Source: Daphnia carinata
Lineage: Eukaryota; Arthropoda; Branchiopoda; Diplostraca; Daphniidae
DNA length: 64,000 bases
Direction of reading: 5' to 3'
Assembly: GCF_022539665.2 (NCBI RefSeq)
Contig: NC_081336.1
Location: 3,162,001-3,226,000, forward strand
This document shows positions 47,161 to 60,537 of this stretch, in pieces. The translations under genes and the position numbers were made by a program. The notes under the pieces are model-generated. The model was not told where the DNA came from, made no database searches, and worked only from the letters and a program-made list of their open reading frames with translations. How positions within the stretch are numbered: position 1 is the stretch's first letter; every line of letters begins with the position of its first letter.

Positions 47161-50100
47161 TGTCCTGGAGCAACGCACACTCTACTGAGCTGGTTGATGT
47201 TCCGTCAGCTACTTCTCAATTATAACTGAAAGAAAAAGCGGGGAAAAACGTGGGGCATGCTAGGAGACCTCTAAGAACCCTGGCATATTCTTTTTTCTAT
47301 GACTCAAGGGCAATGAGTCGAGGGGCAACAATAAAGAAAAACGACGAGGCTCCCTTTTTTAGCTGGATACCGACATCCATGCCCGGCCATGGAAAGAGAA
47401 AGTTAGATTTTTCAACGCTTTCGATGTTACGTAGTTAAACAATAAAAATCTGAGTTTAAACAGTATTCTTTTCAAAATCAAAGTTTACGTTCAAGGGAAA
47501 GAAATCCAAGTATAAATTCGTTGTTCAAGTGGCGTAAGTGCCAATAACTATTCCTTTCACAAACACTAAAAAAGAAAGCTCGAAAAAGAAAAGATGAGGA
47601 CGTTTTTCGCCCCCCTCTACGAAAATCAGCAATTTTGTTTTCCTTTTTTTTTTTTATTTTACTCGCGTTTTGGTGTATAGAAGCGGATAGAACTCGGATT
47701 AAACCTTTTGCGCATTCGCACATGCTATCCCTACCCACCATTAGGTTTCTCTTTGAAATTTGTTTATTGACCGTCCGCGGAACGTATGTCATCTTTTAAA
47801 ATTGTTCGCTTGCGCAACAGATTTTTACACGAACACCTTTCTCTAGGTTGGGAGGAGATGCACGTTAACTACATTCCGGATGTGTTCCTGCGCATTTAAG
47901 AAAAACGTGTTGCCAAAAGTTCCAAGATTTAACCTGGAAAAGGGTCGACAACTTATCAGTTTTCTACTTCACTCTCTAAATTTTAGTGAGGGGGTTCGGC
48001 AAACCTTGCGAAACTATGACAAGTGATTTCTGATACACGTCATACTGAGATGCACGTGAAGAACACCGACAGTATAAATGAACGTTAATAATAAAGTTAA
48101 ACTAGAACAAAGCTTTAACGGGAAAACGCTTTTCAAACTCGAATTGAGTAAATGAAATGACAATGATCGTATGATAATCGTGAAGATAGGAGGTAATCGG
48201 ACCTGCGAATTTAAACTCTGAATAAAAAATTTTAGCTCGATATCAATAGCAGAATGACGCACAATGGAAACCGTTAGTGGATAGCTGAATAAAAAATTCA
48301 AACATGACTGCTGATTGGTCGAGACGTAGTTTAAATATACGAGAATGTCAGGGACTTCTCTCCAGTTTAGGTCACATTATATAAGCACCGACATTTTACT
48401 ACACCCAAGTAAACACTCTCTCTTCCAGCCAGTGATTATTCATGCGACATTCGGTCACTAACACAAGGCCGACCGTTATCCGAAAAATAAAAAGGAATAA
48501 CAGGTTCGAAGAATTGATCAGACATAGGGAACTCCTACCCACGCATGTATGTATGTTAATCATTCTACAGGTAGACAGCTAGCTAGAGGCGAGTAGCAAC
48601 TTCAGGCCGTCCTGGGTTTCGGCTTCGAAATTCCCCGGGCCAAAACAGATACACGAAACTTGTGGGTCAACGATATAAACCGAAATAGCAATACTGTCTG
48701 ACTAACTGGAATCCAATCATTCGGGAGACTGTCGATATAGCACGTGTTATTCAGAATTCGGCCTAAGTGTCTAGACGAATAAATATTAGCATTTATATAG
48801 CGAGCGTTTCGAGACTGCGTGCCATTAAGAACATTAGCAATAACCTATCGAGCAAGCAGATGAATCGTTAGAGGTAATTTTTTTCGGGAGGGAACTAAAT
48901 TTGAAAACGTGACATAGTCACGCACGACTGCAGTAAAACAAAAATGGTTGACCATGAAATGAAAAGAGAAAGTTCCTCGGCATAGCGGAGCAGTTCAATG
49001 AAAGAAAACCAGGCCTACGTCGGCTGAAAGGAAATAGAAGAAAACTACTTTCACTTGTTTGACCTCGTCTAAAAATATCGAACGCTTCCATCTCCACATA
49101 TAACACATGTAAATAAGGGAAAAAGAATGGTTTGTACCTGCATGATTTGATTGCTCCCTTGTGTTTCCAGCAGGGTTTTTTTCAGTTGCACAACTGTCTG
49201 CTTTCCGAAGTTCATCATTTACTGGGTGAATTCTAACAAAGGAGAAACTGATTCAGAACTGCAGATGATTTCATGGTGATATAATAGTTCCGAAAGGGCA
49301 ACAGGTCCCTTAAAAGGACATACAGAAAAAAAGAGGAGGGAGTTTAAAAACTCACGTGATCGCGGTCAGTGATATCCACCTCATTACGGGATTTCTCTGA
49401 TGAATGCAAAATAAACAAAACGAAAGCTGCACGTACCATTCCCTTCAATTCTCGGGGCAGCGTTTAGCACAGGTGAAAATTTTAAACGGGAGAAAATAGA
49501 AACGAACAAAAAAGCAAAATTCCGGGTCTGTCACCTCTCGTTCAGCTCACGAACGTCGTGACTTAAAAATGGGTGCGGACTCACCAAGTGAAAACGATTG
49601 AGTTTGATTAAAACATTCGAATTAGGTACAGGAAAACAGACGATACTATTTTATAATTAAACGTAGTTTACCTGTGAATATCACGTTTTTCGTTACACAA
49701 AGAGAAATGTAAACCTTAGGGCAACACGTTGCAATTTCAGAAAGAGCTAAAAAAAAAAGCGCAAAATGGAAGATGATTTAAAACTGGTTATTTTCCAGAA
49801 TCGTCCAGTTGTTTCAGCGATCTCTATTATATCAGGTACTGTGTGCACGTGCTGCTGCGAAAATGAAGAAAACAAACTTTCACACCGATGAAAAATGAAA
49901 GGCTTCCTACATCGCTGGTTGTTAGAACTGGTCTCTTCCTCCCCATTTTGGTTTTTCTTTTCGTCTTTATTATGTCTCTCTTTCCAGATGTTGTTCCAGT
50001 TTTCACGCACCCAACCTCCAGAAGAAGCTACAGACTGGGCAGGATGGGGGGAGGGGAGAGAAAGAAATGACATAACCACCAGAGGCGAAAGGGTATTTTC

Positions 50101-50675
50101 CTTTTATCGTTTCGCTTTCTCTCGCTTTTCACTACATTCCCCCTCAACCACCTCCTCCTCTTTTGTTTTCGTTTAACATGTCGTGAGAAAGCAGGCGGTT
50201 CGTTTCAAAAGGAGGAGGGGTCGATCGTTTTCCTTGCAAGGGTTACAACTCGAAAAAGCTTTGCGTAGTCTTGCGCATAGTTGAGAACGTTGGTCTTCGG
50301 AGGTCTGGTTGCTTAACCAATCGGATAGGCGGAGTGAAAAGAAAAAAAGGAATGACGAAACTCTCCGACAAAAGTCATCGAACAACTGTTTTACTTGTTG
50401 ATCGGTCCCATAGAAAGAGAGTTTTCTTTTAGTTTTGTTTTCCTATTTTTAGGTTACTCACGTTTGCTTTTTTTTCTCTTTCCCAGACTGCGTCAGATCT
50501 GTGGCGAGCACATCGCCACTTGTTGTCCAGCTGCCCACCAAGCTTGATCTTGCCCAGTCTCTCCGCCTCAGCACAGTGGTCTTCAGTTAACGTGCAAACT
50601 ATTCAAAGCTTTGAAAAAGCTTTTCTTTTTTTTTTTTTTAAATAACTTACCATTTTCAACGTGAATCCTGGAAAG
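47161..50675. other. 3.5 kb lipase / ABCH1 divergent intergenic region
   Basis: No supported coding sequence. Lipase promoter at the left; ABCH1 leader at the right, with possible noncoding exons. Short T- and A-rich stretches. A pyrimidine-rich stretch lies at 49890-50170. Confidence 0.4.
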
Positions 50676-53600
50676 ATGAAGAAAAATAGTCGAATTTCGG
50701 AAGTGGTTGTTTCGTCACATCAAATTGGCAGTGAAACTGGAAGTGCAGGTAACGATGGCTTACCAGCCGTGCTGGTCCGCGATGCAACCAAATGCTACGG
50801 GGTCCGGAAGAACCGCTGTGCCGTACTCCAATCACTGGACATGAGTGTTAAAAAAGGGATGATGTAAGTTAACTCGTTTACAATCAAAGACATTTTCATT
50901 GTTTAGAAAAATGGCGAAATCATCATGTAATGTATACTTTCTAATTTCCTTTAAGATACGGATTGCTGGGCGCTAGTGGATGCGGCAAGACTACCTTATT
51001 GAGCTGTATGGTTGGTCGTCGGAGTTTGAACAGCGGTACCGTACTCGTCTTCGGTCATAAACCGGGCTCTCCGGAGAGCGGGATTCCCGGTCCGAGGGTC
51101 GGTTACATGCCACAAGAGCTCGCCTTGTATGGCTACTTCACTATAAAAGAGACACTTCAGTACTTTGGCCGTATTTACAATTTGAAACCGGCCTTTGTCA
51201 ACGCTCAGTTGGAGTTTCTCTCTAATTTGTTGCACCTGCCTTCGAGCCATCGTTTCATCAAGACGCTGAGTGGCGGTCAGCAGCGGCGTGTTTCGTTCGC
51301 TGTCGCTCTCTTTCACGAACCTGAGCTGCTTATATTAGACGAACCGACAGTCGGTGTGGATCCATTACTTAGGCACAGGTAAATTTCTGGAAAACAGTTC
51401 ATACGCTTTGAAGCAGTCCGTCGATTACATCTTCTGTGATCTCCTTTTCGAAATAGTATTTGGGATCATCTTATCAGTCAGAGTGTCGATCATGGAAGAA
51501 CTGTCATCGTTACGACGCATTACATTGAAGAAGCACGACAGGCTAACATGGTAAAAATGACCTTAAATGATTTATCCGTTTAACTTAGCTGTTCATTCTT
51601 GTAGATTGGAATGATGCGTTCGGGCCGTTTGCTTGCGGAAGAATCGCCCGACAATCTGTTGAGTAATTACAGACTTCCATCGTTGGAGGAAGTGTTCTTG
51701 AAACTCTGTATGAAGGACGATGGTGAAAATCGAACAGAGCCGGCCCAGGCAATTGAAAATTGCACGAATGGAACACTACAGCCTGTAGCGGGCCATACCA
51801 ATCTTGCGTTTGAACACAGTGCAAGCCAAACTAACATCACGGACATCGACACGATCGAAAATCAGTGCAGCTCTAACGAATCTTCAATTTCTCCAGCTGA
51901 TTGCTTTGCAGTAAAGGAAAATCAATTGACTCGTATTATTTCCTTTAGTGATGTTCCTCATTTTGTATGAACTAGAACGCTGCGTTAAGCCTCGGTGTCA
52001 GTAGCACAAGACCGGCCATTTCCAGTGAAGCGAATGTGGTAGTGTCACGCAAGAAGAGCAGGCTGAGTTCCACCGTCAGGATGGCCCTACCTTCTGTGCA
52101 TCGTCTCGGCGCCCTGATTCGCAAGAATTTTTTGCTGACATTCCGCAATATTGGGTACAAAAATTTCAAACGTTGAAACAACGTTTAGACTTTAATCCCT
52201 TTTCGCTATAGGATATTCATCTTCATCTACTTCATGCCTGCTTTTCAAGCCATCGTTTTTAACGTGACACTCGGACATGAACCGACAGGACTTAAGATGG
52301 GCATCGTTAATGACGAATTGAATCCGAGCCAGGGCCGTGTATGCAATTACACGACAGACTGTTCGTATTCGATGCTCAGCTGTCGTTATCTTCGATACAT
52401 AAAGAAAAACATCATACAGGTAACTGGTTCCTGTTAGTTACTTGCAACGATTGATGACGTTGATTTTGAAAATGTTAGGTCCCCTTTGAAAGTGTAACGG
52501 ATGCTTTGGAAGCAGGAAAAAATGGACATGTATGGGGTCTCATCCATTTTGGACATAACTTCACGGAAGAGTTTGAAGTTCGACAGGCTGCTGGAGACTC
52601 GGCGACCATAGAGAACATTATCCGAAGTCAGATTGGCATCAACATGGATTCAACTAGTAAGATGAAATTAAAGTAGTGCGCAACATTGTATTTTCACCAT
52701 TTTAAAAACATAATGTAGATCAGCAGATTGATCTGTTTATTGAGAAATGGCTCCTGGAGGCTTTCGGAGATTTCTTTAAGGATTTGATGAGATCTTGCCA
52801 GCACGAGCCGGAAGCCGGATACATCCCAGTTGTGGTATACCAGCGCTATTTCTTGTTTATGTTTTATAACCTCTTTTTGTATGACCTAGCCTAAGTATTC
52901 ATTCTCTTTTTCTCAATAGTTCCTCGATCCTGTTTATGGTAAAAAAGACACCCCATACACGGAATTCATGGCCCCTGGTCTTATTATCACGTAAGCCCTT
53001 CAAAACAACTACATCATTCTCTTTAGTGAATCCTAACAAACAACAAATGCTTGTATTCTATTCGTAAAAGCATTGTGTATTTCATGGCTGTTTCCCTAAC
53101 TTCCGGCGTGTTAATCGCTGAACGGAAACAAGGACTTCTCGATCGTTGCTTAGTGGCTGGTACACGTCAACGTACGCAATCCATCACATCCACCTTTCTA
53201 AAATTCTTTCTTTTCATTCGACAGGCGTACAGATGAGAGAAATTTTATTCGGTCAATTAATCAGCCAGTTTACCGTTATGGTGGGCCAAACAGCGCTAGT
53301 TTTCATGTGCATGTTATTGGTTTTTAACATCTCATGTCACGGAAATTTGGCGCTTGCCGTCTTCATCACCTTTCTTCAAGGCCTCGTCGGAATGTGCTTC
53401 GGTGAGAAACTCATTTTTCAACGTTCAGTTTCTCTTTTATTCTATACATTTGTTGTTTTTTTAACTTTTCCTTTTTAATTTCCCCACGTTCGTAAAAAAC
53501 AACAACGTTCAGGTCTGTTGATAGCCACGGTATGCGATAACGAAATCAGCGCCCTTCTACTTTCGCAGGCGAGTTTCCTTCCGTTCACCGTCATCAGCGG

Positions 53601-53820
53601 AGTGTGTTGGCCGATCGAAGGTATGCCGTTCTACCTTCGAAATATCGCTTATTCGATGCCGTTGACGTACGCCATCGAGTCTTTGAGATCGATTTTCTCG
53701 CGAGGCTGGGGCGTCGAACGTCCCGACGTCTTCGCTGGCATTTTCATCAGCATGACGTGGATCTTAATTCTGTTGGTCTTGTGCATGATTGTCATACGCG
53801 TACGCAAGTACGCGAGTTAA
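50676..53820 (+). CDS. ABC transporter subfamily H, copy 1
   Basis: Twelve exons: 50676-50863, 50956-51378, 51457-51550, 51605-51910, 51976-52154, 52212-52419, 52479-52656, 52719-52834, 52920-52990, 53071-53159, 53225-53401, 53513-53820. They total 2337 nt, or 778 residues. It is a half transporter with the ATPase domain first and the membrane domain second. Walker [11 protein letters not shown]-loop [10 protein letters not shown], signature LSGGQQRR, Walker [14 protein letters not shown] and H-loop TTHYIEEA are all intact, so it should hydrolyse ATP. A Ser/Asn-rich linker follows the ATPase domain (end of exon 4). Exons 6-7 hold a large extracellular loop with Cys ([14 protein letters not shown]). 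The membrane segments end with [16 protein letters not shown] and VIRVRKYAS. Family members export lipids in insect cuticle and respond to xenobiotics; the substrate here is unknown. Confidence 0.93.
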
Positions 53821-56800
53821 AGTTGCTGGCCTCCTTCGATCATTGACTCATTTGCATACGCTCTTACGGAATTACTGGACAGCACCTTTTTGTTTTCGAT
53901 ACCTTCCCTTGTTCATTATTGCGTTCCTCACATTTACCACAAGAGATGACCTGACATATGGTATAGTAGATTCGTACAATGTTTATACCTTATCATCGAA
54001 ATTAGATTTATGTCCTATATTTTTGCTTGTATATAAGCATTATCAAAGAAAACTTTTTTGCTTGCCAACTGGGCGGAAACATACCTGCGTTCACATATTA
54101 AAATTAAGCGTATCCGGTTTCATGACCTGAAAGAAAATAGAACTGAATAAAAATTGTTCGTGTTAGTCTAACGTCTAGTGGTTTTTCTGGAGTTTACTGG
54201 ACTAGAAAATTGCGAGGAAAGTAACTAAAAAAACTGGTTTGGAAAGCTACTTAATCAGGAAGACTTTCGCTCGTTACGCTTGTCGCATCTTGTTATTCTT
54301 TAATCCATAAGAGGCTTTCTGTACTGGATTCCGATAACCTGCCTCAGACAGGTTTTTATGTAACACAGGAAGAATGGGCAGGATCTTAGCCACACAGGTT
54401 GGGTAATGTTAATGTGATCACGTCTAAGATACTGATAGCATTGAATCGCTCGTAACAGATCTTGAGTGAATTTCTTCGCCATAAAGTGTTAGTTCGATAT
54501 CCATAAAAGCTTGCTCTATTTTATTCTTCCCTGAATCGTCGAAATCATTACAGTCAAAATGGGATTGATGGACGAAACACTGGATTCACTATATCTGGGT
54601 CAGATTCGGCTGCAAAAGGAGCTTTACGTGATAATGTCACTCACCTGTCGAGCAATCTCTTTCATTACGAAATGGATTCAATTCGATGGAATTCCCATGT
54701 TTTTATCGAGTTTAAGATCGAGCCGTATCTCAAATACGTTTTCGTGCTAAACCCAGAGTTTGGAACAAAGTCAGAGACGCTAAAAAAATTGTGAGACAGG
54801 TGAGGCATTCGAATCTCCGTCAGCAGTGGGTCACCGATACAAGGACGTCCGTTCGCCGACTCTCAGACTATTGAGCCATAAATGAACGAAAAAGGACATC
54901 CAACGCACCTCTACGATGTGTGTTCCATTCTAACGTGACAAAGACTCTCCTGTCTTTTAGTGGCTTCAATTCTACCGTCTAGTGCATTTAACGCGAAACC
55001 AATAGAACAGGTTGCCCTCGCCTAATAGCTTCCCTTCGTATACAGCCATTCGCGTCTACGTTCGTCACGCGTCGCTTCCAAGTTCTAGAAAGTGAAAACG
55101 AACAACGTAATTGTTGTAGGCTGCACATCGTTCGTGACTAACCGAGTCATCGACACAAGCACAGCAATGTTTTGGAGCAAGATTTCTCGTACAACGAAAG
55201 GCAACGACCCCACGACGAATTGAATGTTGTAAACGAACATCGTCATCGAAGTGAAGCACAAAGTTTCCTTTTGTCGTAGGATGACAACACACCTGACAAA
55301 AAATGCGGCCATGAGAAAAGAGAAAGTATAACTCATTACTCATAAGAGTCACTGCCTTAATATAGGTTTCTGCAACTCTTCAGCAAATTCCAGCGTGGGA
55401 GGTTGAGAGCGTAAGTTCGACCGTGTACGGTACAACGCAGACCATGTTCTACAAGGGCTATTTGAGCTTGTTAATTATTAGATAATTAAATATCAGACTT
55501 GTCGGAAATCTCTGATTCGGCGATCAGAATTTTTCCCTGTGTTTAAGGATTGGGCAAGTTGATATTTGTTGTGCCCACCTTGTTTTGGTTAACCCGCAAT
55601 CTTTCTTTTTTACTGTACCCCTCCCCCTGTCTAGAGAAATGATGGAAGGGTGCAATTTTTGTGGCCTTGAGCAGTAGTTGTTCGTTCACCCTCACGAGAG
55701 CTAGTTCTCAGTTATACAGACAGTGTTTTTTTTTTTCATCGAACTATTTCAAGTAAGTGAATTTTTTTCGACAAGAGTATGAAAGTGGAGGCCATATCAT
55801 TTGAAAAACATATTTACAATTCCCTTTAGAAGCCCAAAGTACAGACCCATTGAACGAGACACACGGGAACTTTAACATGTGCTTCAATCAATACTGTCTT
55901 TTGTTTACTCAGGGGATAATCAGATCTTGATCGTAATTCATTGTGGTGTGGTTATCGTAGACACAGTGTTTGCTTGCCATTTGAATATTTGGAAAAATTT
56001 CAAGTGACACAACAAAAAGCCTACGCCATGAACTCACTGATCGGGTATGATCTGCGGCCTTAACCGTGGAATTATTATTTAGGTAGAAAATAGGAAACGA
56101 TACGCTACATAAATTTCTTAATATTTCTGTTATTGGTCTAGCAGAAATATACGTCCGGTTGTGTCTTACGGCAAGTGGAACAAGTGTAAGGCTACTACTG
56201 TGTCGATTAACGGACTGCATTGTTACATTACGCACAAGGCTATGTAAACAAGGTTACGTTGTCAATGGGCCGTGTGGGTTTTTCACTTACCCCGTTTATC
56301 CCGGCCACTGGAAATTGGGAAGCACCGGAAAAGTAAGTCACGCCATTATTATTCTTTTGTTTTATTTTGCCCTAAACCTTGTAAAATCAAAACATGGACT
56401 ATTTCCTTCATTGGCGAGGAAACGTAGACGATGGCCGGTAGTTGTCCTTCAATTTAAAACGTTAGTTTCTAATCTACACTATACCTTGTGTAAATAGTAC
56501 AATTATGGTTAGTTAAGTGTTTGCGAATAGCACACTGGCATGGGCTGGGCGTATCTTGTCTAAAACTGATGATTTATCGAGTTGAAATTTTAAACATTAT
56601 TATTCCAAAACAAAATGCCAGTAAATCATTTGCTTGCGTGGCATTAGCTACTATTTCTTTGTTATTATTTTGAAAGAAAAGACTTTTAAAAAGAATAACG
56701 TTGTCCAAGAAGATTTATGTGAGGACAACAAAAAGTCGAATGACTTGGCGCGATTTGTCCAGGCCATGGCTACCAAAATAATAATAATTGAAGACATTCT

Positions 56801-57352
56801 CACACAAAGATTTTGACACTAGCACGATAATTTCCTAAGTAAATTCACGTTAGTCACGATCTTGACCCAGAAAGCGTGTCGTACTTCTGCGCATCACGTT
56901 ATGAAGCTCAAAAAGAACGACCAAAATTCTCTTTTGTATTTCCCGGGCTTGTTATTATATTGGACGGCCTCTACTTGTTTGAGACGCAGTTGGAGCATAA
57001 GAGGAAAGGACAAAGCCTATAACAGAGAAACAACCCTGAAATTTCTCAATAAACTCATCACTAAAGTGTTTTTTTTTTCAATTGCTGGCCTTGGATGGTT
57101 AGAAAACCAGCAAAGCATGCCTTCAAATATGATTGCACACCTTTTACGTTTTCCCACTTCGTGGCTCTTTGTTAGCCCTTAGTTTTTAAAAGATCAACTC
57201 TCTGCCGCATCGGTACTTTGTCGTCACTTGTTACCTGACCACTAACCACAGTGTTCCATCTCTTCACTTTCCCTGATTTCGACCTATGTTTCAGTTACAA
57301 TTGCATCTTCAGTGGATTTTAACAAAATTACATTACAATTGACTTTGACACA
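53821..57352. other. 3.5 kb between the two ABCH genes
   Basis: AATAAA at 54146-54151 fits the ABCH1 3' end. No other gene is supported; open frames on either strand (for example 55065-55352, 56159-56497) are short and featureless. No ABCH exon remnants were noticed here. Confidence 0.4.
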
Positions 57353-60300
57353 ATGCAGAAAGACATCGAAGATTTCAAAGTTTTCGTTTCTTCTCATCGG
57401 TGCGTGAGTGAAACAAACAGCGATCCAAGTGGGGGTGTTTCTCGTGGTCACGCAGTTCTCGTCCGGAAGGCGACGAAAAGCTATGGCGTTGGAAGAAGTC
57501 GATCTACCATACTCGATGGACTTGACATGACCGTTAAGAAAGGCAGCATGTAAGGCAATTCATTTGAAATGTGGTATGCATTGCTCTCCAGCAAGACAGA
57601 GAGAGCAACGTTTTCAATCAACATCATAGATAATGACGTCATTTTGGGGGACAGATACGGATTGCTTGGAGCCAGCGGATGCGGGAAGACCACCCTGTTG
57701 AGCTGCCTTGTTGGTCGTCGTAGTTTAAACAGTGGAGAGATCCTGGTCCTTGGTCACGAGCCAGGCACTACGGAAAGCGGAGTGCCCGGTCCGCGAGTTG
57801 GTTACATGCCACAAGAACTGGCTTTGTACGGAGACTTCACCATCAAAGAGACGCTTCAGTACTTTGGACGGATTTACAACCTACAGCCGTCGTTTGTCGA
57901 TTCACAGTTGGAGTTTCTTTCAAATCTGCTCGATCTTCCACCGAGCATTCGTTACGTTAAGACGCTGAGCGGCGGCCAACAGCGACGAGTCTCGTTCGCA
58001 GTGGCTTTGTTCCACGAGCCTGAATTGCTGATCCTGGACGAGCCAACTGTTGGAGTCGATCCTTTACTTAGACGCAGGTAATGATCGTTCACATCTGCCT
58101 CTCCAATCTCATTTCATCTTCTTGCACTTTTTGATAGCATTTGGAATCATCTAATCCGCCAGAGTGTCGATCACGGAAGGACTGTTATTGTAACAACCCA
58201 TTACATCGAAGAGGCCCGAGAAGCTCACACGGTAAGAAGAACGATGAGAAACATAACCAGTTAAAGCGGTCGGTATCAAAGTGAATATGTTTCTTTTCTC
58301 TTAGATTGGAATGATGCGGTCTGGTCGATTACTAGCCGAAGAATCGCCCAAGAATCTTTTAAGGGATTCAAGACGACCTTCGTTAGAAGACGCGTTCTTA
58401 AAGCTGTGCATGGATGAGATTAACGACAGCGATGAGCAAGCGAATGTCGATGGTCAGGTATCAGCAACGGTGCAGCAAATCCCTGAAGACTGTGGCAACA
58501 TAACAAGTGACAACAATTTCAGTCAAGTCGACATTCATGAATCGGATGCTGTGCATGTCCGTCACACGAATTTGCACGCACCTCTTGCTCTGGCTGATAT
58601 TTCTGTAAGTATGAATGACTTGACCTTTTCTCATTTCAGGGACGGAAATGACAAGGGTGAATTGTTTAAAAATAGCGCAGATTAGTTCGTTAAATAGCTC
58701 TTTCTCTTTTAAACGATGCAGAATGCTCTGTCACATCTTGTGATTCCAAATAAGGCAGCGAAGATGAAACGTAAAAATCATACAACAAACGTAGCCTTAC
58801 CGTCTCTGCAACGACTTGGCGCACTCATACGCAAAAATTACTTGATGACTTTTCGCAATATCGGGTACAATTAGCGCTTTGAATGTTAATTGATCTTCAT
58901 AATTATTTCTTTTCCAATATTGCCTCTGATATAAAGGATATTTGTCTTCATTTACCTGATCCCTGCTTTCCAAGCAATCGTTTTCAATGTGACACTAGGG
59001 CATGAACCGACTGGCCTTAAAATTGCTATTGTCAATGATGAACTGAGCTCAGGTGACACCTGTAATTATACGACAGCGTGTTCGTACTCGATGCTCAGCT
59101 GTCGATATCTTCGGTACATTAAAAGCAATATCATACAGGTTTGTTATTTTTATTTGATTTACTACAAAGCAAAGATTCAAACTACAATTTTTTGTTTAAA
59201 CGTAGATGCCGTACGGAAGTATATCGGATGCGTTGGAAGCAGGTAAAAATGGACAAGTGTGGGGCGTGATCCACTTTGGACATAATTTCACGCAGGAGTT
59301 TGAAATCCGGCAATCGGTCGGTGATTCAGCAAGCTTAGAAAACATCATCCGCAGTAGAATCAGCGTAAACATGGATTCTTCTAGTGAGTAACAATCGAAC
59401 TGTAAATTTAACAATTCATTGTAATGATCGCCTTAAAATATTTTATGGAATTCTGAATAAGACCAACAGATTGACATTTTTATTGAAAAATGGCTTTTGG
59501 AAGCGTTTGGAGATTTCTTCAAAGACTTCATGAAAGCGTGCCAATACGAACCGGAAGCGGGTTACATCCCCGTTGTGGTACCGAACATTTACCTCATTTT
59601 CGGCTAAATAATTTCGATACTGCACAACAATAAACAATAACCTAAAATCGCATTTTTTTTTTTACGACTAGTTCCTCGATCCGGTTTATGGTGAGAAAGA
59701 CACTCCATTCACTGAATTTATGGCTCCTGGTCTTATTATCTCGTAAGTAGTTTTCCTATTTTACCTTGTTATATCTTATTGTGTTTTGTTCATCAATAAG
59801 CAGCAACTTCCTTACTCCATTTGCCCAGGATCGTATATTTTATGGCCGTTTCGCTGACCGCTGGCGTTTTTGTTTCTGAAAGAAAACAAGGTCTTCTCGA
59901 TCGTTGTTTAGTGGCTGGTACGCACATCAAATTAAAATACTTCAAAGTATAAGCACCTTTTAATTTCAGAATTTTAAAATCTCCTCAACAGGTGTGACGA
60001 TGACAGAAATTTTGATTGGACAACTAGTTAACCAATTCTCGATATTAATCGGTCAAACTACCCTGGTCTTCCTGTGCATGTTGCTCGCGTTCAACATTCC
60101 CTGTCACGGCAATTTGGCCCTGGCCGTATTCATTACTTTTCTTCAGGGCTTTGTGGGAATGTGTTTCGGTAAGGAAACAGTTTTAAGCTTAACTGAATAT
60201 CTCAGTTAATTCTAATCATGTCTCCATAGGCCTGCTTATAGCCACTCTGTGCGATAATGAAAACAGTGCGCTGTTACTATCGCAAGCCAGTTTTCTACCG

Positions 60301-60537
60301 TTCACAGTTATCAGTGGGGTTTGCTGGCCAATCGAAGGTATGCCACCTTACCTTCGAAATATCGCTTACTCGATGCCACTGACGTACGCCATCGAATCTT
60401 TGAGATGTGTTTTCGCCCGCGGATGGGGCATCGATCGACGCGATGTCTACGTGGGAATCCTCATTAGTATGGCCTGGATCCTGGGTTTGTTAATTTTATG
60501 CCTCGTTGTTATACGTGTCCGTAAGTACGCCAGGTAA
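57353..60537 (+). CDS. ABC transporter subfamily H, copy 2
   Basis: Twelve exons: 57353-57549, 57655-58077, 58138-58231, 58305-58604, 58722-58864, 58937-59138, 59206-59383, 59462-59577, 59672-59742, 59829-59917, 59992-60168, 60230-60537. They total 2298 nt, or 765 residues. It is a tandem paralogue of the gene at 50.7 kb: exons 2, 3 and 7-12 have identical lengths (423, 94, 178, 116, 71, 89, 177, 308 nt) and the same phases. All ATPase motifs are intact ([38 protein letters not shown]). Divergence is concentrated in the N-terminus (exon 1) and the linker (exons 4-5). The membrane domain includes the shared [10 protein letters not shown] and [19 protein letters not shown]. The two genes probably arose by local duplication and may have different expression or partners. 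Confidence 0.93.
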
